Shown: piece by piece, positions 24,517 through 35,689 of the stretch | How positions within the stretch are numbered: position 1 is the stretch's first letter | Layout: each line of letters begins with the position of its first letter | Assembly: GCA_958430865.1 (NCBI GenBank) | Contig: CAUDNR010001680.1 | Coordinates: 1 to 64,000 of the forward strand | Reading direction: 5' to 3' | Source of the DNA: Entrophospora sp. SA101 | Lineage: Eukaryota; Glomeromycota; Glomeromycetes; Entrophosporales; Entrophosporaceae | Length of the DNA: 64,000 bases | Position numbers and translations under genes: made by a program | Notes under the pieces: generated by a model | What the model saw: only the letters and a program-made list of their open reading frames with translations | The model's database searches: none | Told to the model about the DNA's origin: nothing

Positions 24517-25381
24517 TTATGATTTTTGTGAGCTATCATAACCAGCAACTTCAAAACCACCTTCTTTCCATTCATCATAGCCTCCAGTTAAACTTTTAAC
24601 ATTTTCTTTCTTGTAGCCCAAGCGAATTAAACTTTCTGCTGCTAGAATACTAAGAAAATAAAAATAAAATGACCGATCTCAATAATAATCACAATAATCA
24701 CAATCACAATTACAACAGCAACTTAAACCCAAATCTAAAACTAAATCCGATCCAAATCTCAATAAACTACTCAAAAAGCATTCACCTTCTAAGACCTCCT
24801 GCACAATAAACAATAATATTTCTTCCATTATCTACATTAACTTCATCTATGCTAACAACTTTTCTTTCAACATCTCTCTCTAGTACTCCTCGTGATAAGG
24901 GAATCGCCGTCGGTATAATTCCCCTCGATTGTTCATCTTTCTCACGTACATCGAGGATTATTGGTTTAGGTGTTTTAGAAATCATGTCATGAAGTTCCTT
25001 TGGTGTTATCTCTGATATCGGATATGATTCACGAACTTTTGCCACTAAATCTGAAAATCTATTAAATTGAAAAATTGACTGTAAAATATATACATTGTAA
25101 TCTAAATATACAAATGCCTATGTTTATGTTTATGTTTTGGAAAATCAAAGAAATTATTTTTTATCTCGCTCATTTACTTGGGAAATTTGTCTGTGTTGTT
25201 GATAACCAATAATGTAGTCTTGTATACATTTTCTGTTATAATTCTGTGTCTTTATTATTATTGTTATTATTATTATTATTTAAAAAGAATTTAATTAATA
25301 ATTGACTAAACAATAAATTACATTATAATATTAATAACTTATTGTATATAATTTATTCACCTTTATAATTTTTTTAAACAT
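24517..25381 (-). CDS. Rhodanese-domain protein (thiosulfate sulfurtransferase-like), probably mitochondrial
   Basis: A single-domain sulfurtransferase of 157 residues moving sulfane sulfur onto a thiol or cyanide acceptor. Four exons join in phase: 25381-25361, 25232-25178, 25050-24786, 24649-24517. The leader MFKKIIKKMYTRLHYWLSTT is basic, without acidic residues and rich in hydroxylated residues, which fits a mitochondrial targeting peptide. The domain shows ISEITPKELHDMI, IILDVREKDE (the usual DVRE strand), IPTAIPLSRG and the active loop IVYCAGGLRR (CxxxxR, catalytic Cys present), ending SLTGGYDEWKEGGFEV. The ATG at 25045 lacks the leader and is less likely to be the start. The in vivo acceptor cannot be told from sequence. 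Confidence 0.88.
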
Positions 25382-25867
25382 TTTTATTTTTTGAAAAAAA
25401 AAGTGGTATGTCGATCACCTAAAAAAAAAATTTAGTATTAGTAATTTATAATATCAACATAAGAAGATATTTACTTTTATATGAAATGTTATTCCATTTG
25501 ATAATCAGATTGTTAACAACATAAAAAAACCACCTTGTTCTATATAGAAAATAAAAAGTGAAATGATCCGTGTTTTAAAACTCCAGAAATCATCATATTG
25601 TAATTTATTGACGTTACAAATTTATGGAATATTCCCAGGGTATTTTTGGAATTGAAACTAAATAACGGAATATTTTTTTTACAGGATTATTGTATGAAAT
25701 TGTATGAAATGAGTGAGACATGCTGTGCCTACGGACATTATAGCATGTCTCATATGTTCATAACTTGAAAATAAATACGTGATAAAATATGACGAGTTAC
25801 GCAAAGAAGATCAGACGAATTCATGTATATGGGATCCACATTTATTTCGAAAAAATTAAAAGAAGTT

Positions 25868-26225
25868 GACGCTTGGTGTAAATGCAGAACTTGAATGTTG
25901 TGATAGCTTGTATCTTTTCTCCGAAGGTATTATATTTTGTGTAATACCATCAATAGAAAGATGTCAATTTTATCTAGTGGCGAAAAGGTATTTATTTCTC
26001 TTTTAAAAACACAGGAAGTTTCATAAATTTATATATAAAAATTTTTATTAAGTTCTTTAGCATTGATGTTTACACTTCATTATTATGAACCAACACCAAT
26101 ATGAAATTGATGCAACTTTGGATCTTCGAAGTAGCAAATTATATTAAGGAGCGTACCAAAGATGCACAATTTATTGTTGCTAGCCTGCAACAATATGTTT
26201 GAATTGGCTGATCATTATAAAACTA
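25868..26225 (+). pseudogene. Processed-looking fragment of condensin subunit SMC4
   Basis: The plus strand reads LTLGVNAELECCDSLYLF, SEGIIFCVIPS, SSGEK, ALMFTLHYYEPTP, EIDATLDLRS, YIKERTKDAQFIVASL and NNMFELADHYKT in changing frames. These match in order the end of SMC4: the GGNAELELVDSLDPFSEGI region, the ABC signature LSGGEK, ALVFALHYYKPTPLY, the Walker B DEIDAALD and the following segment ending NNMFELAD. The fragment has a small internal insertion (about 25990-26060), several frameshifts and stops. No introns interrupt the conserved blocks, so it could be retroposed or a decayed segmental copy. The functional SMC4 must lie elsewhere. Confidence 0.75.
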
Positions 26226-26816
26226 AAAATCAGTTCATTGTTAACTTTTTTTCTTATATCTACACAACATATTAATTTCTATTTGACAAAATATTACCAA
26301 ATGAATTCACTTTTTAATTATAAAATAAAAATCGAGACTTTCTCTTTAAATTTCGCAATTTTTTTTTGTCAAACAAATTAATTAATTTACGTTGTAAAGT
26401 AAGCCATCTAATAGAAATAGCCTTTCCAAAAAGGATATTCAGTAAGATGTACATTGCCCAAATAACTCGGTTACATTAAACCTCTCTATCCTTTTTAGTA
26501 TAAGATCGTCTCATTTCTACCCAATCAAAACAAAGAACAGGGGTCGGGTTAGGTAGGTTTGGTAAATTTTATATTAATATTTAATTAAAAGCTCGGAATG
26601 AATTTTACATTAACCAATATTTGACTGAACAAAAAGATTTTTGAATTATAAAATACAAGTGTTCATAATTGTATCCATATTAAGCTGTGAAAAAATCAAC
26701 AAAAATTATAATAGCTAAATGAATCTATATATGTATATATATATCTCAAGCTCTAAAAGTTCTAAAAGATATGCAAAAAAAAATCTATCTATATATGCAT
26801 TTTATATCTTTGTATT
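26226..26816. other. 3' flank, no gene
   Basis: An AT-rich stretch between the SMC4 fragment and the end of the helicase gene. The short ORF 26199-26381 is hydrophobic and Lys/Asn-rich with no domain. Nothing else was seen. Confidence 0.3.
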
Positions 26817-29800
26817 TTACATAAGTAATAAAATTGTTCTTATGAGCCCTTTTCCTGCCTGATCTGGTGTGATTTTACATGTTCGCCAAATATTAGTCAA
26901 GTTTTCACAATTATTTGAATATGATGATGATGTGAACGATAAAAAATCATCATCAAAAAGATTTTCTGATAATGATTCATTTACCATTGGCTGCTCTTCA
27001 ACCAATGCTTGTTTCAGAAAATATCTAAAGGAATCAATTAATCTTGAATCAAAATCTAATGGTTTTTGATCGAATATGGGATGTTGTGTCAAATTTACAT
27101 TAACATGCCATCCACACAATGGATCATTGTTGATTAACTTGTTGGCAAATAATGCAAGAATGATATCCCCCACGTTTTTTTCGGAATTTAAAGGTGCTAT
27201 AAGACATGTAATATACTCTCCAACATCTAATTTTCCATGGTCTACCGCAAGTAATTTTCCTGCACAAACTGTATAATACTTATATTCTGCAGGTGTAATT
27301 ATTAGTGGAAAAAATAATGAAGATTTTGAAGCAAATACTCTAGTTGACTGCTTGTGAAATATTGGTGAAAGCGCAACTGAAGTTTCTGGACTTCCGTTAA
27401 CTGTATAAAATCTTACCTCTTTTGTATCCTCAAAATTACTACTAGATGATGCTGGATTAGAAGTTGAATTAGACAATGTTGAGTTAAATGATGTGTCAAA
27501 TGATGATGTGTCAAATGATGATGTGTCAGATGATGATGTGTCAGATGATGATGTGTCAGGTGATGGGTTAGATACCATAGAGTTGTCAACAGTCCAGATG
27601 TAATTTTTTACGTTACTATATTTATGTGCCAAAAAGACAGCATCTGGTAGCGTTGGAACATTTCTGATAGTTGAATGTGTCCATAAAAGTTTACAAGGTT
27701 TTGCAAATTCAATATAACAAGATTCAAACTCTGCATCAGAGCTAAACTGCTCATTATCGGGATGTGATATTTTTTGCACTATTCCAATATCTTTTTCAAA
27801 TGTTTCTATAATTTTTGATTTTGGAGGAAGAATTCTAGCCAAAAATTCAATTGTATGACCTCGATTAAAATTCTCTGGGCAATTTTTAAATGTGTGACTG
27901 TCAATGTTTGGTACAACTCGCAACATATTATGATGAAAAACAGTTACCAGTAAAATGTTGATTAATAGAATATTAGGTTCTCTTTTCAATTTGACTTGGT
28001 TTGATGTTATTTCATATTCATAATCAAACACATTCATCCAAGGATTTGTTTTTTTTTGTATAATTCTAGGTGTTTCACAAATCCGACTATTGGAGTTTGA
28101 ATGATTGTTATGCAAATTGAGTTCTGGCAATTCTGAACTTGATTTTTTTTTTTTTAGACTTGAAATTTCTTCAGATGCTGCTGCCATATCAAGAAATAGA
28201 ATTGCTTGTTTGATATCTCTTGAATATGTAGTTTCTTGACTTGTTCCTGATTTCTCCTCTTCATCTTCAAGGTCATTGCCATTGCTTGCATGTATATTGT
28301 CAATTAAATTAGGATTAAATATATGATTTCTATGCGTTTTGTCTCTCTCTTCTTTTGTAGCAGGCGAACATAAGCCTTGATGAGATAAAGATTCTCGAAG
28401 AGTGATGACAAGATCTTGTATTTCTCGTATCCAATAAAGGCTAATGGATTGTTGTTGACACCATGTTAGTTCCTTGCTTTGATCAAAATCATCATCATTT
28501 TGTGTAGTTTCTTCCCATAACAGATATCCACGTAATTGTGCTATTAAATCAGATCCACCATGTAATGGTTGACAGTCAGGTAAATCCAAGTGAAATCTTT
28601 TTAATGCTGCACTTGTAGCTATTTCTTGATTTGGAGATTCAACAATGACTCCTTTGTTTTGCAATATTGCTATAATGAAATGATAATTTTGAATAAGTTT
28701 AATTTATATTATAAAGCGTATATATATTATTAATATATAACTGATAATTGATGATTTACCAGCAATAATCATACAATCATATAAAGCACCAAAGATTGCA
28801 CCATAAATTACTAATAGACCAGAATGAAGGTCCAAAGGAACTTGTGCCAAAATTATACCAAGACGAGTAATTTCATATTCATATGCAACAAGACCACCTT
28901 GAACCCAATCATCAGATCCTTTAATATTTTTTTTTGATTTGATAACAGCACCAGTTACTTCCAAATCTTCTAATGCATGTTCAATAGCTGTATCATCAGG
29001 AGGATCAATACAATGAGATAACAATTCTTGAGGATCGCCAAGATTTCCATATATGCATCGTAAAAGTAAGGAATTAAGTGGTGTTCTACAGATCTCAGGT
29101 GTCCTTTCATCAGGAAGATTTTCAAAGAATTCTTTGGGTACAAATCGATAAATCTAATTTGAAAATAAAATTGATATTATAAAATACCAAGGTAAAAAAA
29201 ATTCAATACAATTTCTTATTTATATATATATATATATATACATTACCACACCAGGACCAACTCTTCCAGCTCTTCCTCTCCTTTGCTCGGCACAATCTTT
29301 ACTTATCCATTGTTCATTTAAACTGTAACATCTAGTTTCTTTATCATAAAGTAAATCCTTACGCAAACAAGAATCAAATATTATACAAACATCAGGAACA
29401 GTGATAGAACTTTCAGCAATATTCGTTGCCAATATTATCTAAATTATTAAAATTATTAAATCATTAAATAAAATAAAATGTATAAGAAACCCAAAAATTT
29501 AGTACATTACTTTTCTATAGCATGGTTTTGGCCTCTGCATAACTAAACATTGTTCATCAATAGTAATGGTTGAATGAAGTTTAATCAATGAGATTGCAGG
29601 AGTGGGCTTCCCATCAGTATAAGGAAACATTGACCTAATTTTTACAAATATATATAATTATTTTTTTTATAGAGAGTGTATAAATCTAAAAGTTTGTAAA
29701 TAAATATATTTATTTATTTATTTTGCCTATAGTTTTCATCAAGGGACATCAATCGACCTTCCTTTACAAAAAAAATAAAAATAAAAAAATATAATCAATT

Positions 29801-31598
29801 TATATTATTTTAAGTAACATGACGAAATACTGATAAACAAATAAAAAATTATAGAAACTTACTACTTCAGCAATTATAGCAATACCAGGTGAAAAAACCA
29901 AAAATGCCTCATCAGCAGGAGTTTGTACATGACATTGAAATATCCAATTTATAAAAACATCACAATGTTCTTGCATCATAAAAGGTTTTTTGGGGTCATT
30001 CATTATGGCACCTCTCTGTGAAAGAGGTGTATCTAATGCTTGATACACATCCTCTAAATAAAACACATCAACAGGAAAAGCTTTTTTAGAAATATCTATC
30101 CATGGTATTTCATTAACAAAACCATCCTTTTCAGCTTCAAATTCATGAAAATAATTGGCAAATTTTTTAACATTCATTGTAGCCTAGAATATAAGAATCG
30201 GAATAAATAACTTATAAAAAATAAAAATTATTTTTATATGTATATATTGTTGAAAAAAATAAACTTACCGACATTATTATTAATTTCAAAGCAGGGTTTT
30301 TTCTTAATATAACACATAGATGAGACATCATCACATCATCGTCTATATTACGTTCATGAATCTGGTAAAAAAAAAAAAAGTTTTAATTATTGATTTGCAC
30401 TTTACTGGATGAACATTAAAATTTTATTCTTATAAACTTACCTCATCCATAATGACATGAGTAAATGAGGCCAAATATCTGTCTGTCTTTAACATTTCCA
30501 ATAAAATCATTGTAGTAACATAACGTAATCTTGTTATAGCCGAATAACCACATTTACCATTAACGTGATATCCCACTTGACCATGAAGTTTAGTATTTCT
30601 TTCTAATGCAACATGGTGTGCTAAAGAAATTGCACCAATATGATGCTAATATTAAATTGTATGAGGGTCAGGAGAAATTAAACTGATAAAAAAAATTTTT
30701 AAAATGAAAAATTTGTATGCAAAGTTACCGGTTGCGTGCAAATTATGTTAACAGGGGCACCTCTTTGTAAACAATCATCTAATATATATTGTGGCACTTG
30801 AGTAGACTAATTATTATTATTAAATATTATAGTTATTATTTCATTTTCATAAATAGATGTTTTAGTGATTTAAAGTATATATAATTAATGAATTACCTTT
30901 CCGCAACCAGTACTACCACTTAAAACAATTACTCTGTTGTCACGAATGATTTTGATAATATCTTCCTTACGGGTTTCAATTGGAAGTCGTGATCGTTTTG
31001 ATTTAGGTATCCAAGCGGATCCATCATTAACATTTGATATAGGTGGCGCAAATAATTTTGTTGATTGTTTGAACTTTGAAGTTTTTAATATGTGAATAGC
31101 AGATTCTTTATTTGATCCAAGTGGACATGATGGAAATTCAGGAATTTGATATGCAGTATTATTACTATTATTATCATGGTCTTCCAAATCAGGTGATGAT
31201 GACGATAATATTTGTGGATTATTCAAAGGGTCATTTATCATTATTACTTCATTCAAGTCCACGTGTAGTGTTTCAGCAGTGGCTGATGATTTTTCCTTCA
31301 ACAAGGTAAGTCTCATTTGTTCTTGTTTTAATTTATTTAGCTTTAGACTAATAACTTCTTCAAGTGAAGAATCGCTTTCTTCGCCAGAGCTTGAATCTAG
31401 ATCAATAATAAGCGACTGAAACTCGGAATTTAAATCTGTGTCTTTGATGGATGTATCATTAGTATTGTTGTCAACCGCTCTATTTTCAGTGTCAATGAAG
31501 GTCTCGTCACTAGATTCAGAATAATCACTCTTAGGTTCATTAGATATTCTCGAACCGAAATACCAATCAGAATCAAGTTCAGCCATTTTGAATACCAA
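26817..31598 (-). CDS. DEAH-box RNA helicase of the TDRD9/Spindle-E type
   Basis: A large SF2 RNA helicase. The acidic, Ser-rich N-terminus (about 200 residues) precedes VIVLSGSTGCGK|STQVPQ (motif I across the first intron). Then come TQPHHIGAISLA (motif Ia, with HH where RR is usual), HVIMDEIHERN (motif II, DEIH), IIMSATM (III), ATNIAESSITVPDV (V) and QRRGRAGRVGPG (VI). The winged-helix/HA2 region has LSHCIDPPDDTAIEHALEDL. The long last exon (28669-26817) has WCQQQSISLYWIREIQDL, NILLVTVFHHNMLRVVPN and an RRM-like segment (ILPPKSKIIETFEKDIGIVQ, CYIEF) in the order found in TDRD9/Spindle-E. No Tudor domain follows; DTSSSDTSS-type repeats lie near 27480-27570. One intron (29726-29635) seems to use a GC donor. 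The start may be 31598 or the Met at 31586. Confidence 0.88.
27480..27570 (-). repeat. In-frame short tandem repeat (DTSS/DTSF units) in the helicase gene
   Basis: A 15-bp unit (TGATGATGTGTCARA on the plus strand) is repeated about five times and encodes SSDTS/SFDTS repeats in the C-terminal linker of the helicase. It keeps frame. Likely polymorphic and structurally disordered. Confidence 0.8.
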
Positions 31599-32436
31599 AA
31601 AACTATGAAATTTATCTATAGTTGTATTTTTCTGGGAGAATGAAGATTTGTATACTCTAAAAAAAATGATAATCTTTTTATTATTGTTGTTTAAGCACTG
31701 CGCCTATAAAATTGTTTTCTGCTACTATTTGGATAGGCAATGTCACGATAGATACAACAATATGTTACAAATGTAAGGTGTTAATTATATTAAAAAACAT
31801 TACTAATTTGTATACTTTCAATTCTTCTAACAAATGAACTGTTTCATTATTATCATTATCAAATTATCAACATCACATTATAACTTACCTTTTAAAGGAT
31901 TTAATGCTTTTTGGAGCTATACAAACAAAAATAATGATATTTTTACCCATTTGTTTGATAAAACTACTCAAAATATGAAGAGGACCCTGCTTAAAAGTTT
32001 TAATCTCCAACTCTAATCTCCCACGTTATAAACTCTGATTCCTGTTAATATGTTTTAACACATCAAACTAATGTCAATATTCAAGCAAAGATTCACAGTT
32101 ATAATAACGCGCACAAGTTTTTTTTTGAGATAACTATATTTTATTATATAAAAAAGAACTAATAAGAATACAAAGTAATAATTATTATATTGGAAATAAT
32201 AATATAATCAAAAAAAAATATAATAAAATAAAGGACTTTTTTTTTAATTTTAAAAAAATTTTTGAATTTTTTTTAAAATTTTATATTTTTAAAGTTATCT
32301 CTTTTTTTAAAAAAGAATCATTTGAACAACAAATTTATAAAGGACATTTCTTCCCTATTAAAAAAATATTTATAACGTGATCGTAATAAATTACATATCT
32401 CAACCTCCAACCATTCCCACAATGAATGATCCTTTT
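31599..32436. other. Intergenic region upstream of the helicase
   Basis: Contains the helicase promoter side and the 3' flank of the CaaX peptide gene. It is AT-rich with homopolymer runs (about 32110-32330). No gene was recognised; the ORF 31834-32016 has no domain. Confidence 0.3.
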
Positions 32437-32547
32437 TTACATAATGATGCAGTAATTGGTTGCATTTTCGGGTTTTGCGGTGGCATTAGTAGTGTCCTTG
32501 ACGACAACAATTTGAGAGACGACGGTTTGTGCAACAGTTGAAGTCAT
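32437..32547 (-). CDS. CaaX-terminated short peptide: candidate a-factor-type mating pheromone precursor
   Basis: An intronless 36-codon ORF, too short for usual gene finding. It starts MTSTVAQTVVSQ, continues IVVVKDTTNATAKPEN and ends ATNYCIIM followed by TAA (32437-32439). C-I-I-M is a CaaX box with Met last, the form preferred by farnesyltransferase. Length, the Ser/Thr/Ala/Val-rich pro-region, an Asn shortly before the Cys and the xYC(V/I)(V/I)M ending resemble a-type pheromone precursors of filamentous ascomycetes and S. pombe M-factor. 46 of 111 bases are G or C, well above the flanks, and 13 of 36 codons end in C, as in highly expressed genes. The leader is CA-rich (AACCACAAAAACTAAACTAA) and a TATA box lies about 205 bp upstream. 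If real, the peptide would be farnesylated, trimmed, methylated and exported. Alternatives: another small prenylated peptide, or chance. Confidence 0.6.
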   Translation of the reverse strand: MTSTVAQTVVSQIVVVKDTTNATAKPENATNYCIIM

Positions 32548-32752
32548 GTTTTCTAGATTTTAGTTTAGTTTTTGTGGTTGAATTAGAGAGTTGAATAAAA
32601 AAAAATTTAAAGTTGTTGTTGACAATAACAATAACAATTACTCTCGGAGTATTATTATTATTATTGATTTTAGTATTTGTGAGAAATTTTATTATGGGAA
32701 GAAATTTAAATTTGTTGTTAAGGGAAAAAAAATAAACGATGAATTCGAGTCA

Positions 32753-32760
32753 TATTTATA
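32753..32760 (-). promoter_or_regulatory. Putative TATA box of the CaaX peptide gene
   Basis: TATAAATA on the minus strand, preceded by GCA and followed by TGACTCG, lies 206 bp upstream of the ATG at 32547. In this AT-rich genome such a match is weak evidence alone. I saw no convincing copy of known fungal pheromone-response elements nearby. Confidence 0.35.
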
Positions 32761-33534
32761 TGCAAAATTTTCAATGCAAGTACAAATTTCTTAAATAATA
32801 AAAGAAGGAATGTCCGCCCATATAGTAAATAATAACATATTTATTTATCTTATCTCGAGTTGTAAAATTATTATATAATACAATAAATATTTGGGAAAGT
32901 AAGTACAAATTATTAATTCATAATTCAAATTAGATTTTTTTTATCTTCTTTTTCCATCTGATGGGAAAGAAATTTTTTTAGAATGCTTCTATACCTGATG
33001 TATTTTCAGCATGGATTCCCGAGGATTTTTTTAATCGGATTAAAATTGGAAGTGGTTGCGTAAAGTACTTATAATTAATGGTCATTATCCTTACAATTTA
33101 TGATTATTTCTAATTCATCCTTGGTACTAGTAAAGTAATTCATTTAATTATTATTTTTTTGATACGAAGAAATCATTATAAAAGAATTTCTCACGGTATA
33201 TATAAATTTTAATTAATTACATCATCTTTGGGAAATACAATTCAGATTACCAAAAAAGGCATAGTTGGATCTTCAATGTGTAAGAAAACTTTATATAAAT
33301 GACAAATTTCACAAAGTCAGTTGTTTATGATGTAATAGTACAAATTGCGGTCAAATAAAGTTGAACTGCGGTTCGGTTAAGAGAGTTCAGTTACATGGTA
33401 CATCCATATATAAAGTACATTCTCTTTATAACCGTTATAGAGCATAGTAATATTACTATTATTTTAAATATTTTTTTTTCGGTTCTAGTTGTTTACAATG
33501 ACAAAATAACAATAACACTCATTTATTGTTTAGC
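32761..33534. other. Divergent intergenic region
   Basis: Lies between the CaaX peptide gene (minus) and the capping-enzyme gene (plus), so it probably holds both promoters. AT-rich; no other gene seen. The ORF 33395-33610 overlaps the true start of the capping enzyme in another frame and is rejected. Confidence 0.4.
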
Positions 33535-35534
33535 ATGTTACAAAATTTCAATTCACCATTTCCTGTTGTACCAGGAAATCAAATTGATTTTTCTCATGCT
33601 GAAATATTAAAAAAAAGGATAAATTCAATAATTGGTGCAGCCATGTAAGTTGGTCTATATTACATGATCAGTTGGTTCTTTATTTATATTTTTGTGACAA
33701 CGAATTTTATATATACATATTTTAGGAGTTTTCCTGGTATAATAACACAATAATTTTAATAGTAATATTTATAATTTAATGAATGAAAGCAAAATATATC
33801 AATAATTGTTGATTTTACAGGATCTCAACCTGTCAATTTCACACAAAAACACTTAATTGAACTTGAAAAAGAAGAGTAATTATTGTTGTTGTTGTTGTTA
33901 TTTGATTTGGCTTGATTATGAAGATATTTAAGAATAATGTGTATATAGTTATTATGTATGTGAAAAATCTGATGGGATACGTGTCCTTTTATATATTAGA
34001 ATGGGTAAAAATGATGATCAAGATGTATATTTGGTATTTATTATTATTACTATTTATTTTTTAATAGAAAAGATATTTCACTCTTGACTCATAAAATATA
34101 TTTAATTTTATATATGTAGATTGATCGAATGAATCATTATTTTCATCTATCAAGTGTAAAGTTTCCTGCTCCAAATTGTATGAATGTTGATCCTAATACA
34201 CCCAATTGGGATAGTTTAGTTGATGGTGAACTAGTTTATGATATTGAACCTGATGGATCTGTAAGTAAAAGTTTTCCACAATATACATATTTATATATTT
34301 ATAATTTATCTTTATAATTTATGTTTATAATGTATGTTTATAATTTATATTTAATATGTGTAGTGTACACTGATACTTCTTGCCTTTGACATGTTAATTG
34401 ATAAAGGATTAAATATAATGGAAAAAACTCTTGATGAAAGATTAGGCGTAAGTTTTTTTATTTTAATGATTGACTACTTACCATATATTAAATAATAAAA
34501 TAAATTTTCTAACCACATTTATAATTTCACATATGGTAACTAGCATTTACTCGTTCTTATAAAAGATTATAATAAACTAATGTTAAGAAATAACCCACAG
34601 CTTGCAAATAATCAACCACTCAAGTACATACATAACATATTTTTATTTTAATTTTTTCTCCTCACTAATAATAATGATTATGTAAAGGTTCATTTTTAAA
34701 GAGATGGAGAAATCTTATGATCTAGAGAAAGTTATTGAAGAAATAACTTCAAAATTAAAACATAAGAATGATGGATTAATTTTCACATCTGCAAAGTCAG
34801 GTTATAAAATGGGAACTAATGAAAAAATGTAATATATAAATTAATATATATATAATATAATAATTTTGCAATAACTAATTAATTTTATTAAATAAAGCTT
34901 AAAATGGAAATCACCAAGTAAAAATTCTATTGATTTTCTTTTAAAAGTTGAACATGATCAAAATAAAGAAATGCCCAGATTTTGTCTATTTCAACAAGGA
35001 AATAATGGATATGAATATTTTAATGATATGAATGTAACTTATGAACAATGGAAAATGTAAGCATTTTTTTAAACCTTTTGAATGATATGATATTAATAAT
35101 TATTTGATGAATTAATATAAACTGTTTTTTTCCTCTTTTCCTAAAAGATGGATTGATAATAATGAGAAACTTGATGAAAGATTAGTTGAAGTGGTTTGTA
35201 ATCCTTCTTCATCATCATGGCAATTTTTAAGATTTCGTGATGATAAACTATACCCAAATCCTTCCGCTACTGTTGATAAAATAGTACAAAGTATCAAAGA
35301 TGGTATTGATGAAGAAAAACTGATTGCACAAACACATAAAATACATGATTCCTGGAAGAAAAGAGAACAAGAAAGAAATCAACAAGTAAATTATAACAGA
35401 ATATGCGATTCTTGAAAATAGAGAGCCAGAAAAACCCAACTACTAAATTATAATATTGTTTATTAATTGTTGTTGGTTGGATTATTATTTTTGCTACCAT
35501 TAATGTTACAGATACTTCTTAGAAATGAAGTCTA
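33535..35534 (+). CDS. CEG1: mRNA-capping enzyme, guanylyltransferase (alpha) subunit
   Basis: Transfers GMP from GTP to the 5' diphosphate end of nascent mRNA in the nucleus. The ATG at 33535 opens MLQNFNSPFPVVPGNQIDFS; short exons lead to GSQPVNFTQKHLIELEKEDY. The nucleotidyltransferase motifs follow: YVCEKSDGIRVLLY (motif I KxDGxR, Lys nucleophile), NWDSLVDGELVYD (III/IIIa), KHKNDGLIFTS (IV) and LKWKSPSKNSIDFLL (V). The C-terminal OB-fold part runs through EQWKMWIDNNEKLDERLVEV and SSSWQFLRFRDDKLYPN. There is no triphosphatase domain, as expected in fungi, where that activity is a separate protein. The last junction is uncertain: splicing at CAACAA|GTAAAT to 35513 gives QQILLRNEV, stop 35532-35534; without splicing it ends RICDS at 35415. 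Confidence 0.93.
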
Positions 35535-35547
35535 ATTTAAATGTTCA

Positions 35548-35683
35548 TGTTGTGCGTGAAAAATCAAATTTGCGACAATTTGAATATTAATATTAATTAA
35601 ATTTTGGGGTGGGTGTTTGAATACAAATTCTGATTGGGCTAATTTGAATTTCACGCGCGTGGATTCCAAATTCACGCACAACA
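35548..35683. mobile_element. MITE, 136 bp, family X copy 1
   Basis: Starts TGTTGTGCGTGAA and ends TTCACGCACAACA, a perfect 13-bp TIR, flanked by TTCA on both sides (35544-35547, 35684-35687), a possible 4-bp target duplication. The interior (CTGATTGGGCTAATTTGAAT) matches the reverse complement of the copy at 36598-36731. It lies directly behind the capping-enzyme gene. Confidence 0.75.
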
Positions 35684-35689
35684 TTCATA

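Noticed and set aside
33395..33610. 71-residue ORF before the capping enzyme
   Set aside because: Different frame from the real start at 33535, hydrophobic and unsupported.
35112..35500. Several ORFs antisense to the capping-enzyme 3' end
   Set aside because: Shadows of the coding exon on the other strand.
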